Source: Chromatiaceae bacterium (GTDB taxonomy: Bacteria > Pseudomonadota > Gammaproteobacteria > Chromatiales > Chromatiaceae). From it: a DNA stretch of 6,607 nt. The notes beneath the pieces were generated by a model, which was given only the letters and a program-made list of their open reading frames with translations, did no database searches and was not told the origin of the DNA. The stretch covers positions 1 through 6,607 of the forward strand of contig JAEHCY010000431.1 in NCBI GenBank assembly GCA_016880695.1, read 5' to 3'. The stretch's first letter is position 1, and each line of letters starts with the position of its first letter. This document shows, piece after piece, positions 1-6,330 of this stretch. Made by a program: the position numbers and the translations under genes.

Positions 1-360
1 CACCATGTGGCCCGCGTTCTTCTTGGCCGCCATCTCCAGTATCCGAGTCACCGGGATTCCCTTGACCAGACTCGCCTGCGGGCGCTTGCCCCCCGTGAGC
101 TCCTCATGCTCGTCGATCAACCGCTGGAGAAACTCGTCCAGCATGACTTGCGCGCGGTCCTCGATGCGCTGAACCTGCTTCTGTTTGAGGGGCTGGTAGT
201 ACTAGCCGGGCAGTTCGCCCGGGTCGTGGACCATGTGGAGTAGCATCAGCGGTAGATCCAGGCACTTGGCCAGCCGGGCCGCGAACAGTACCGCGGCCTC
301 GGAGTAAACGGAGAACTCCACCGGGACCAACAGCGCCGGTTTCTTCTCCTTGGTTGCCAT
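1..360 (-). pseudogene. Universal stress protein (UspA family), interrupted by an in-frame amber codon and cut by the left edge
   Basis: Reading leftwards from the ATG at 360-358, 52 codons begin MATKEKKPALLVPVEFS and end HMVHDPGELPG, the usual Usp N-terminus: first beta strand, 'PV.FS..SE.A...AA.LA' helix, then the 'LLH.VHDPGE.PG' strand. A TAG stop follows at 204-202. The same frame then stays open for 67 codons to the window edge and continues the Usp fold: a long charged helix, the 'ASLVKGIPVTRILEMAAKK' segment, and the start of the strand before the ATP-binding G-x2-G loop, which lies outside the window. A GGAGG ribosome site (370-366) sits five bases before the ATG, so the start is sound. 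Usp proteins are small cytoplasmic nucleotide-binding stress proteins. The interruption is a single nonsense codon with no frameshift. It could be a young pseudogene, a sequencing error at one base, or readthrough; I call it interrupted. Confidence 0.8.
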
Positions 361-433
361 AGGGGCCTCCGGGCAGTCAGCTAGGTGAGTTTCAACAAGG
401 GCTTACATCAGCGTGGCAGGGTTCTACGGCCAA

Positions 434-453
434 GCTCGCGCGCCAGTGCGAGC
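434..453. repeat. Short inverted repeat in the phosphatase-usp gap
   Basis: In the 198-bp gap 361-558, GCTCGC (434-439) and GCGAGC (448-453) form a 6-bp inverted repeat around an 8-base spacer. It lies downstream of the minus-strand phosphatase gene, so it could act in 3' end formation, but no T-run follows on the minus strand, so a factor-independent terminator is not supported. I see no other gene or RNA in this gap, and no convincing -35/-10 pair for the usp gene. Confidence 0.25.
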
Positions 454-558
454 GAATGATGACGGGGGAATCGGCATCCGCAAGACAGGCCCCCCGAGCC
501 GCCAACCGGACTGCAACCGACGCTCCGCAGAAAAGCCAACTTCGGGAAACGAACAGGC

Positions 559-2022
559 TCAGGCAGCCGCATCCATCCGGTTGAGCAGCGCGCTGATGGG
601 CTCGGTGGGGTAACGCAGCGGAAGCAGGCGCTGACCCACCCGCGTGATCACGCCGAACCAATGATTTCCGGCACTAAACACCACATGATGATCGGGTATG
701 TTGCCCACATTGAGCCACAGGGTATCGTCCATACTCATCGGGGTATGGCCCACAATCAGGGGCAGGTCGGGGGCGAGCCCGAGACGCTTGCGGAACTGCT
801 TGACGTCGGCGCGAGCGTAGCCAATGACACCACCGGGCTTGCGCAGGCGGTTGCGCGTGAGCTCCTGCTGCAGGTGGACATATTTCCGGATGTCGACCAA
901 CATCTCCCGACTGATCTTGCCGGTGGGCGCACCCGCGTGGCAGGTGAAGAGCTCGCGGGAAATGGCGGCGTAAGGCAACAGCTCATAGAGCCGATCCATA
1001 GCGCCCTTGTAGTGCTTGCCGCGAACACGCTCGAGCGCCTCGGCCCAGAGTAGCCCCTGCGGCACACCGCCCTTGCCGATGTCCTCGGAGAAGCTGTCGT
1101 GATTGCCACGCAGGTAGAAAACCCGATCGGGAAAGCGCAGTTTCAGGCGGAAAATCACGTCCATCATCAGCATGGACGTCTCCATCTCTGCGAGAAAACC
1201 GTCGTCCTCACAGTGGACGGCATCCCCGATGATGATGAGACAGGCGCGATCGCGTTCGATGGCCTCGAGGAAGCCGTTCTGGGTGAGGACACCGAGCAGA
1301 TTGTCAACGTGGGCGTGCAGATCGCCCACGATGATGGGCGTGTGGCGGTCGGGAATCTCAATCAGGCCGCCCGGCATCCCGCGCCAATCAAGGGGGCGGT
1401 GGGGCTCAGTGGCGAACAGCTCGAGCGCCTGATCGATCAAGTCCTGGGCCGCTTGCCGTGGCAAGGGCGCAACCTCCCCCGGCAGAACCCTGGCGAGGTG
1501 CTCAAGCTTGCCCCGGCGCCACTGGGCGATACGGGTGGCCGCCTCATCCCCGAGCAACGGGGCGACACAGGTCGGAGCCCCGGCGCCACCCCTCTTCAAC
1601 GTCAGCCGACTCTCCCGAATCTTGATGCTCAAGTGGTGCTCCGCAACCGAGTCGGGATAACAGAGAAGATTGTTTTGCAGTGCATCGGTGCGGCCCAGGA
1701 CCACATCGTCGCCAGGATGCAGGCGCACGAAACCGCTGATGGACGAGAAGAAGGCCTCGGGGTCGAACAGGAGGTAGTCCTCACAGGGCACCAGGTTGCC
1801 CGCCCGGTCCAGTCGCAGCTCCGAACAGAGGTTGTAGGGGGTGCCGTTCTCGCCGAGCAGCAGTTGCAACGGGATCGGCGCGGCTGGCAAGCGAACCTTC
1901 TTGCTTCCCAAGCGGTAGGCCTGCTCCAGATCGTCGAGCTCTTCGCAGGCCCCCAGTTCGGAGAAGGCATCGAGGAAGCGGTGGATCAGACCCCTAAGAG
2001 GCTTGTCGAGCGCTACCGCCAT
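559..2022 (-). CDS. PPP-type (calcineurin-like) metallophosphatase with an FHA-like N-terminal region
   Basis: The 487-residue product has the two-metal phosphatase signature in order: GDLHAH (233-238), GDAVHCE (266-272), GNHD (306-309), CHAG (361-364) and GHTP (425-428). These supply D234, H236, D267, N307, H362 and H426 as expected metal ligands, with H308 as the catalytic histidine. The second motif departs from the usual GDxVDRG. The first half is not phosphatase. Residues about 88-156 resemble an FHA phosphothreonine-binding domain: VVLGR (107-111), SVAEHHLSI (125-133) and a G..APTCV turn (146-153), although the usual Ser before the His is not clearly kept. No signal peptide or membrane segment is seen, so the protein is probably cytoplasmic. 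Its start overlaps the upstream P-loop gene by 29 bases and has no clear ribosome site of its own, suggesting translational coupling. The substrate is unknown; protein phosphoserine/threonine or a nucleotide is possible. The phosphatase call is firm, the FHA call tentative. Confidence 0.88.
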   Translation of the reverse strand: MAVALDKPLRGLIHRFLDAFSELGACEELDDLEQAYRLGSKKVRLPAAPIPLQLLLGENGTPYNLCSELRLDRAGNLVPCEDYLLFDPEAFFSSISGFVRLHPGDDVVLGRTDALQNNLLCYPDSVAEHHLSIKIRESRLTLKRGGAGAPTCVAPLLGDEAATRIAQWRRGKLEHLARVLPGEVAPLPRQAAQDLIDQALELFATEPHRPLDWRGMPGGLIEIPDRHTPIIVGDLHAHVDNLLGVLTQNGFLEAIERDRACLIIIGDAVHCEDDGFLAEMETSMLMMDVIFRLKLRFPDRVFYLRGNHDSFSEDIGKGGVPQGLLWAEALERVRGKHYKGAMDRLYELLPYAAISRELFTCHAGAPTGKISREMLVDIRKYVHLQQELTRNRLRKPGGVIGYARADVKQFRKRLGLAPDLPLIVGHTPMSMDDTLWLNVGNIPDHHVVFSAGNHWFGVITRVGQRLLPLRYPTEPISALLNRMDAAA

Positions 2023-2635
2023 CGGCTTGACTGGTTGAGTCGGTGATGCGGAAGGGTGGCTGATCGGTGTCCCTGCGTACGTAGACCATCAGGTCGTGCC
2101 GGTGCAAGAAGAGGGCGATCTCCTCGTAGATCTCGACCTGTCTCTGGATCACATCCAGCCGCACCACCTCATCCACCGGGTGAGTACCGCGGAGGGCCCG
2201 CTGCAGCCGTCGCTCCAGGATCAGCTGGGGCTCCGGGAGGAGGAATTCAAAGGTGAAGCGACTTCTCCAGTCAACCGAGAAGAAAAAGCGCTTTTTCGGC
2301 GGTAGCACGACCCGCTCCAGCTCTAGGGTGAGCGGCGGATCGGCCTCGATCCAGTCCCGGTCGAACACCGATACCCCAAGTCTTTGCCCGGCGAAGGGAA
2401 GCCCTAGATGGATCTCGCGCGGGCGAAGGGAGAGCGACTGGGCGGTCCACCAGCGGTTGGCACAGAGGTCCACATACCCCTCTTCCGGCCAACCCCCGAC
2501 CTTGGCGACGAAGGTGGTCTTGCCGCAGCCGGGCGGGCCCGTCACCAGGAGCTGCCGGAACTGCACCGCGGCAGCAAAGCGCACACCCTTGATCTCCTGG
2601 ACGCGATCAACAGGCTCGAGCGGTAGCCGGGTCAT
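1994..2635 (-). CDS. P-loop NTPase, kinase-like, unknown function
   Basis: The 213-residue product has a clear Walker A motif, GPPGCGKTT (33-41), after the hydrophobic strand QLLVT. A possible Walker B or acidic strand is GVSVFDRD (87-94). A basic segment ERRLQRALRG (141-150) could be a lid-type element, and a helix-strand unit 'EIALFLHRHDLMVYVRR' follows. The short single-domain size fits nucleotide or small-molecule kinase-like P-loop proteins better than AAA+ machines, but I do not recognise a named family. The ATG at 2635 is preceded by GAGGTG (2649-2644) with an 8-base spacer, which supports this start. The gene ends 29 bases inside the metallophosphatase gene, so the two are almost certainly one transcription and translation unit and may act on the same substrate in opposite directions. 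That last point is inference from context only. The tail after about residue 195 is polar and lies in the overlap. Confidence 0.8.
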   Translation of the reverse strand: MTRLPLEPVDRVQEIKGVRFAAAVQFRQLLVTGPPGCGKTTFVAKVGGWPEEGYVDLCANRWWTAQSLSLRPREIHLGLPFAGQRLGVSVFDRDWIEADPPLTLELERVVLPPKKRFFFSVDWRSRFTFEFLLPEPQLILERRLQRALRGTHPVDEVVRLDVIQRQVEIYEEIALFLHRHDLMVYVRRDTDQPPFRITDSTSQADGGSARQAS

Positions 2636-2916
2636 CGCGTGCCCACCTCAGAGTCCAGGGGGTTTCTAGCCGATTCCATGTGAAAGACCAGACCTCGCAG
2701 CGGATGTAGTCCGGGCCACTACTGGGGGATCGCCGCAGCACACACCCTTGGCTGCAAGAAATGCCCGAACACGCTCGTCGATTCGTGGTTCTTCGCCCGC
2801 CGGCAACGCGAATTCTTCGGACTGAGGCCCCAAGAACCAATGTGCACCGGGCGTGACCCTGGGCGCCGGCAGGACATTGCAATATCAGTATATACCGATG
2901 GGTCAAGAATCCGTAA

Positions 2917-2946
2917 GCGACCCTCGCCGCCTCCGCGGCGCTTCGC
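2917..2946. repeat. Strong GC-rich hairpin in the intergenic region
   Basis: CGCCGC (2925-2930) and GCGGCG (2935-2940) form a perfect 6-bp stem with a four-base loop. GCGA (2917-2920) and TCGC (2943-2946) can add an outer 4-bp stem across a small internal loop. There is no T-run on either strand, so it is not a standard terminator. It could be a leader structure of the minus-strand operon or simply chance in GC-rich DNA. Confidence 0.35.
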
Positions 2947-3060
2947 GATACCCAAAGCAAGCCCGCCGCCGACTCTCCGCCCTAACACCCTAGCCTCAAG
3001 CACCCCCCGGGAGATGCTGACGCAGTGCTCAGCGGTCCGCCCACCTCCCTGGGAACAACG

Positions 3061-3134
3061 GTTAATCACATGCCGATGGAGCCACCACGGGCTTCTGCGG
3101 CCGATGGGCGCGAGTTTTCCACAGGCTAATCACA
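3061..3134 (+). promoter_or_regulatory. Cluster of DnaA-box-like sequences upstream of nrdA
   Basis: Compared with the DnaA box TTATNCACA, TTAATCACA (3062-3070) and TTTTCCACA (3115-3123) each differ at one position, and CTAATCACA (3126-3134) differs at two. GTTAATCACA (3061-3070) and GCTAATCACA (3125-3134) are a 9-of-10 repeat. The two downstream sites are separated by only two bases and end 29 bp before the first NrdR box. In E. coli the nrdAB promoter is controlled by DnaA through upstream boxes, so the position makes sense. The matches are imperfect and the motif is short, so this is a suggestion only. Confidence 0.35.
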
Positions 3135-3163
3135 GGTGATCCCCGGCCTTGTTAACCGGAAAT

Positions 3164-3179
3164 ACACAATATCTTGTGG
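3164..3179 (+). promoter_or_regulatory. NrdR box 1 (distal)
   Basis: ACACAATATCTTGTGG matches the 16-bp NrdR consensus acaCwAtATaTwGtgt at 14 of 16 positions, including the outer ACAC and the TTGTG arm. NrdR is the ATP-cone and zinc-ribbon repressor of ribonucleotide reductase genes, which binds when it carries ATP/dATP. The box ends one base before the -35 hexamer, so a bound repressor would cover the promoter's upstream edge. Confidence 0.9.
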
Positions 3180-3207
3180 TTGACAGGTTTCTCCAGCCGC
3201 ATATATT
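3180..3207 (+). promoter_or_regulatory. sigma70-type promoter of nrdA
   Basis: A perfect -35 TTGACA (3180-3185) is followed after a 16-base spacer by TATATT (3202-3207), five of six to the -10 consensus. Transcription would start near 3213-3215, giving a leader of about 70 bases before the nrdA ATG. The -35 directly abuts NrdR box 1 and the -10 lies inside NrdR box 2, the layout expected for repression by blocking RNA polymerase. Confidence 0.8.
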
Positions 3208-3211
3208 GTGT
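3196..3211 (+). promoter_or_regulatory. NrdR box 2 (proximal, overlaps the -10)
   Basis: GCCGCATATATTGTGT matches the NrdR consensus at 12 of 16 positions. The right arm ATATATTGTGT is perfect; the left arm is degenerate. Its start lies 32 bp from the start of box 1 (16 bp between the boxes), about three helical turns, which is the spacing known for paired NrdR boxes and puts both on the same face of the helix. Confidence 0.85.
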
Positions 3212-3273
3212 ATCCGATGGGGTGTTGTCCACCGCGCCCGCACCCCCAAGCCACCACGACCCCGCGAAACCCT

Positions 3274-3280
3274 GGAGGAA
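3274..3280 (+). promoter_or_regulatory. Ribosome binding site that fixes the nrdA start
   Basis: GGAGGAA lies just before the ATG at 3283, with four bases between GGAGG and the start codon. It decides against two upstream in-frame starts: GTG at 3208, which lies inside the promoter and NrdR box 2, and ATG at 3217, only a few bases from the expected transcript start and without a ribosome site. Confidence 0.85.
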
Positions 3281-3282
3281 GC

Positions 3283-6201
3283 ATGTCCACTGAAGCGCTG
3301 TCTGCCCGTTCCCTGGAGGGCGTTGCCACCCTCCCCACGAGTCGTCAGCCGGATGCACCCGCCGAGCTCACCGCCTACGCGCCGGGGCAGTTTCACGTGA
3401 TCCGCCGTAACGGCAAGGTCACCCATTTCGACGCGAGCAAGATCGCGGTGGCCATGACCAAGGCCTTCCTCGCCGTGGAGGGGGGCAGCGCCGCGGCCTC
3501 GAGCCGCATCCGCGAACGGGTTCATGAGCTCTCCGACCAGGTGGTTGGCGCCCTCACCCGCCGCATGCCCTCCGGCGGCACCGTGCATATCGAAGACATC
3601 CAGGACCAGGTAGAGCTGGCCCTGATGCGCGGAGGCGAGCACAAGGTGGCCCGATCTTACGTGCTCTATCGCGAAGAGCGCGCCCGCGATCGGGCTCAGA
3701 AGGCCGCCATCGAGGCCCCCCAGCCATCCCACATCATTGAGGTGACCCTGCGCGACGGCAGCCGCCAACCGCTGGATCTCGAGTACTTGCGCACCCTGGT
3801 GGAGGCGGCCTGCCGGGGGCTCGGCAACACCCAGGCAACCGCCCTCCTGGAAGACGCCTGCCGCAACCTCTTCGATGGGGTGAAGGAGCAGGACGTGGGC
3901 CTGGCGCTGGTGATGAGCGCCCGCGCCCTGATCGAGAAGGAGCCCGAATACAGCTTCGTGGCGGCGCGGCTGCTGCTCGACATCCTCCGCCGCGAGGCCC
4001 TCGACTTCCTGGGGTTGGACCGAAACGCCGCCGCCCAATCCACCCTGGCGGTGGGCTACCCGGAATACTTCACCGCCTACGTCCACCGGGGCGTGGCGCT
4101 CGAGCTGCTCGATGGGCGCCTGGCACAGTATGACCTCGACCTCCTGGGCCAGGCACTGGTCGCCGCCCGCGACGAGCAATTCACCTACCTGGGCCTGCAG
4201 ACCCTCTACGACCGCTACTTCATCCATAGCAAGGACGACGTGCGCTTCGAGCTGCCCCAGGCCTTCTTCATGCGCGTGGCCATGGGCCTGGCCATCAACG
4301 AGATCGACCGCGAGGCCCGCGCCATCGAGTTCTACAACCTGCTCTCGTCCTTCGACTTCATGAGCTCGACGCCAACGCTCTTCAACTCCGGAACCCTGCG
4401 CCCCCAGCTCTCGAGCTGCTACCTCACCTCGGTCCCCGACGACCTCGACGGCATCTTCGGTGCCATCAAGGACAACGCGCTGCTATCCAAGTTCGCCGGC
4501 GGGCTCGGTAACGACTGGAGCCGGGTACGCGGCATGGGCGCCCACATCAAGGGCACCAACGGCAAGTCGCAAGGGGTGGTGCCCTTCCTGAAAGTGGCCA
4601 ACGATACCGCCGTGGCGGTGAACCAGGGCGGAAAGAGAAAGGGCGCGGTCTGTGCCTACCTGGAGACCTGGCACATCGACATCGAGGAGTTCCTGGACCT
4701 GCGCAAGAACACCGGCGACGACCGGCGCCGCACCCACGACATGAACACCGCCAACTGGGTGCCGGACCTGTTCATGAAACGGGTAGCCGAGGGAGCCGAC
4801 TGGACGCTCTTCTCCCCCGACGAGGTGCCCGATCTGCACGACAAGGTCGGCCAGGCCTTCGAGGCCGCCTACCTCGGCTACGAGGAGCGGGCGCGCGCCG
4901 GACAGATGAAGGTGACCAAGACCCTCAAGGCCGAGGCCCTGTGGCGCAAGATGCTCGCCATGCTGTTTGAGACGGGGCATCCCTGGATCGCCTTCAAGGA
5001 CCCCTGCAACCTCCGCTACACCAACCAGCACCTGGGCGTGGTGCACAGCTCCAACTTGTGCACCGAGATCACCCTGCACACCAACGATCAGGAGATCGCC
5101 GTGTGCAACCTGGGGTCGGTGAACCTCGCCGCGCACGTGGACGCCAGTGGGCTTGACATGGCGAAGCTCGAGCGCACCGTCTCCACCGCCATGCGCATGC
5201 TCGACAACGTCATCGACTACAACTACTACACCGTACCCCAGGCGCGCCGCTCCAACCTCCGCCACCGCCCGGTGGGCCTCGGCATCATGGGCTTCCAGGA
5301 TGCCCTCTACAAACAGCGCCTGGCCTATGCCAGCCCCGAGGCGGTGGAGTTCGCCGACCGCTCCATGGAGGCGGTGAGCTACTTCGCCATCCAGGCCTCC
5401 ACCGACCTCGCCGCCGAGCGGGCCCGCTACCCGAGCTTCGAGGGGTCGCTGTGGAGCCGCGGCATCCTGCCCCACGACTCCCTGCGCCTGCTGGAGGAGG
5501 GCCGCGGTGGCTATCTCCAGGCGGACACCACCGCAACGCTCGACTGGGACGGCCTGCGCGAACGGGTCCGCAGGGTGGGCATGCGCAACTCCAACTGCAT
5601 GGCCATCGCCCCCACGGCCACTATCTCCAACATCTGCGGGGTGAGCCAGTCCATCGAGCCCACCTATCAGAACCTGTTCGTCAAATCCAACCTTTCCGGG
5701 GAATTCACCGTGGTGAACCCCTACCTCGTCAGCGACCTGAAGGACCAGGGCCTGTGGGATGAGGTCATGGTCAATGACCTGAAGTACTACGACGGCTCGG
5801 TACAGGCCATCGACCGCATCCCACAGGAGCTCAAGGAGCTCTATGCCACCGCCTTCGAAATCGACGCCCGATGGCTGGTGGAAGCGGCCTCCCGCCGCCA
5901 GAAATGGATCGACCAGGCCCAGAGCCTGAACCTCTACATGGCCGAGCCCAACGGCAAGAAGCTCGACAACCTCTACAAGCTCGCCTGGGTCCGCGGCCTC
6001 AAGACCACCTACTACCTCCGCTCCCTCGGCGCCACCCACGTGGAGAAATCCACCATGGCGGACACCGGCCGGGCCAATCGGCTCAGCGCAGTGGGGGGGA
6101 ATTACCTGGCGATGAAGGAGAAAGCCAATGGCAACGGGAGTGGATCGGATGAGATGAAGGCCTGCTCGATTCTGGATCCGGAGTGTGAGGCCTGCCAGTG
6201 A
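3283..6201 (+). CDS. nrdA: Ribonucleoside-diphosphate reductase, class I, alpha (large catalytic) subunit with two ATP cones
   Basis: The 972-residue protein reduces ribonucleoside diphosphates to deoxy forms in the cytoplasm, working with a radical-supplying beta subunit (NrdB) not seen here. After a loose N-terminus come an ATP cone at about 37-130 (FHVIRRNGKV, then D50, K53, and YVLYREER) and a second, degenerate cone at about 150-240. The ten-stranded barrel follows. By alignment with E. coli NrdA, the redox pair is C379 (LSSCYL) and C608 (AVCNLGS). NLCTEI gives N591, thiyl-radical C593 and E595. Y910 and Y911 (KTTYYLR) are the radical-transfer tyrosines. PTATIS begins at 777, and the tail ends CEACQ with shuttle cysteines C968 and C971. 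Length and the double cone match Pseudomonas-type NrdA (about 960 residues) rather than the 761-residue E. coli form; in that group the first cone is the dATP-sensing one. No intein or frameshift is seen. Expression is probably under NrdR control. Confidence 0.97.
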   Translation: MSTEALSARSLEGVATLPTSRQPDAPAELTAYAPGQFHVIRRNGKVTHFDASKIAVAMTKAFLAVEGGSAAASSRIRERVHELSDQVVGALTRRMPSGGTVHIEDIQDQVELALMRGGEHKVARSYVLYREERARDRAQKAAIEAPQPSHIIEVTLRDGSRQPLDLEYLRTLVEAACRGLGNTQATALLEDACRNLFDGVKEQDVGLALVMSARALIEKEPEYSFVAARLLLDILRREALDFLGLDRNAAAQSTLAVGYPEYFTAYVHRGVALELLDGRLAQYDLDLLGQALVAARDEQFTYLGLQTLYDRYFIHSKDDVRFELPQAFFMRVAMGLAINEIDREARAIEFYNLLSSFDFMSSTPTLFNSGTLRPQLSSCYLTSVPDDLDGIFGAIKDNALLSKFAGGLGNDWSRVRGMGAHIKGTNGKSQGVVPFLKVANDTAVAVNQGGKRKGAVCAYLETWHIDIEEFLDLRKNTGDDRRRTHDMNTANWVPDLFMKRVAEGADWTLFSPDEVPDLHDKVGQAFEAAYLGYEERARAGQMKVTKTLKAEALWRKMLAMLFETGHPWIAFKDPCNLRYTNQHLGVVHSSNLCTEITLHTNDQEIAVCNLGSVNLAAHVDASGLDMAKLERTVSTAMRMLDNVIDYNYYTVPQARRSNLRHRPVGLGIMGFQDALYKQRLAYASPEAVEFADRSMEAVSYFAIQASTDLAAERARYPSFEGSLWSRGILPHDSLRLLEEGRGGYLQADTTATLDWDGLRERVRRVGMRNSNCMAIAPTATISNICGVSQSIEPTYQNLFVKSNLSGEFTVVNPYLVSDLKDQGLWDEVMVNDLKYYDGSVQAIDRIPQELKELYATAFEIDARWLVEAASRRQKWIDQAQSLNLYMAEPNGKKLDNLYKLAWVRGLKTTYYLRSLGATHVEKSTMADTGRANRLSAVGGNYLAMKEKANGNGSGSDEMKACSILDPECEACQ

Positions 6202-6213
6202 GGTATGGGTGGA

Positions 6214-6232
6214 GCCGGGGACAAATGCCGGC
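6214..6232 (+). terminator. Weak hairpin after nrdA, possible transcript end
   Basis: Thirteen bases after the nrdA stop, GCCGG (6214-6218) pairs with CCGGC (6228-6232) around a 9-base loop. No T-run follows, so it would be a poor factor-independent terminator. The 129-bp gap to hicA contains no other structure that is better, so whether nrdA transcripts stop here or read into hicAB is open. Confidence 0.25.
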
Positions 6233-6302
6233 GTCGTTCAGTAAAGCGAGCCCGTGCGACACCCTTAAGGCGGACTTAGAGCCCAGCGGGATAAACTTTT
6301 TG

Positions 6303-6323
6303 TGATATCATCTTTTGATATCA
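6303..6323 (+). promoter_or_regulatory. Paired TGATATCA palindromes, candidate hicAB operator/promoter
   Basis: The 8-bp perfect palindrome TGATATCA occurs at 6303-6310 and again at 6316-6323, 13 bp apart, ending seven bases before the hicA ATG. Both copies follow T-runs, and the region 6290-6326 is AT-rich against a GC-rich background. Toxin-antitoxin operons are typically autorepressed through such palindromes by the antitoxin's DNA-binding domain. TATCAT (6306-6311) and TATCAA (6319-6324) within the repeats could serve as -10 elements, but no good -35 was found at normal spacing. Confidence 0.55.
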
Positions 6324-6330
6324 ATGTCCG

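Larger units (their letters stand above)
2636..3163. other. Gene-free region between the divergent P-loop operon and nrdA
   Basis: This roughly 530-bp stretch must hold the promoter of the minus-strand P-loop/phosphatase unit and the upstream control of nrdA. Several frames stay open for 70-115 codons on both strands, as expected in GC-rich DNA, but none has a convincing start with ribosome site or a recognisable product. A small AT-rich island at about 2875-2912 has a minus-strand TATACT (2892-2887) that could be a -10, yet no good -35 fits at 16-18 bases, and it would give a leader of some 240 bases. No tRNA or riboswitch fold was recognised. Confidence 0.5.

Noticed and set aside
202..204. 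Pyrrolysine or other recoding at the usp amber codon
   Set aside because: No recoding element is visible, the gene family does not use such residues, and the organism looks like an ordinary proteobacterium; point mutation or sequencing error is simpler.
1099..2046. Long plus-strand open frame of 315 codons opposite the metallophosphatase
   Set aside because: It mirrors the phosphatase gene, shows no recognisable domain and has no ribosome site, while the minus strand has all five metallophosphatase motifs.
2706..2722. GTAGT/ACTAC inverted repeat as a terminator or operator
   Set aside because: Only five base pairs with a seven-base loop and no T-run; expected by chance in this much sequence.
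2719..3139. Overlapping open frames of about 100-116 codons on both strands in the intergenic region
   Set aside because: Arg/Pro/Ser/Gly-rich, with no domain, no ribosome site and no support from neighbours.
3208..3282. N-terminal extension of NrdA from GTG 3208 or ATG 3217
   Set aside because: The GTG lies within the -10/NrdR box region and so would not be on the transcript; the ATG at 3217 has no ribosome site, whereas 3283 has GGAGGAA.
3130..4227. Minus-strand open frame of 365 codons across the nrdA promoter and 5' end
   Set aside because: It runs through the NrdR boxes and promoter and its product has no recognisable motif; it is an antisense shadow of nrdA.
4483..6039. Minus-strand open frame of 518 codons opposite nrdA
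   Set aside because: It is the antisense of highly conserved nrdA codons; the Val/Gly/Leu/Ala-heavy composition is typical of a shadow frame in GC-rich DNA.
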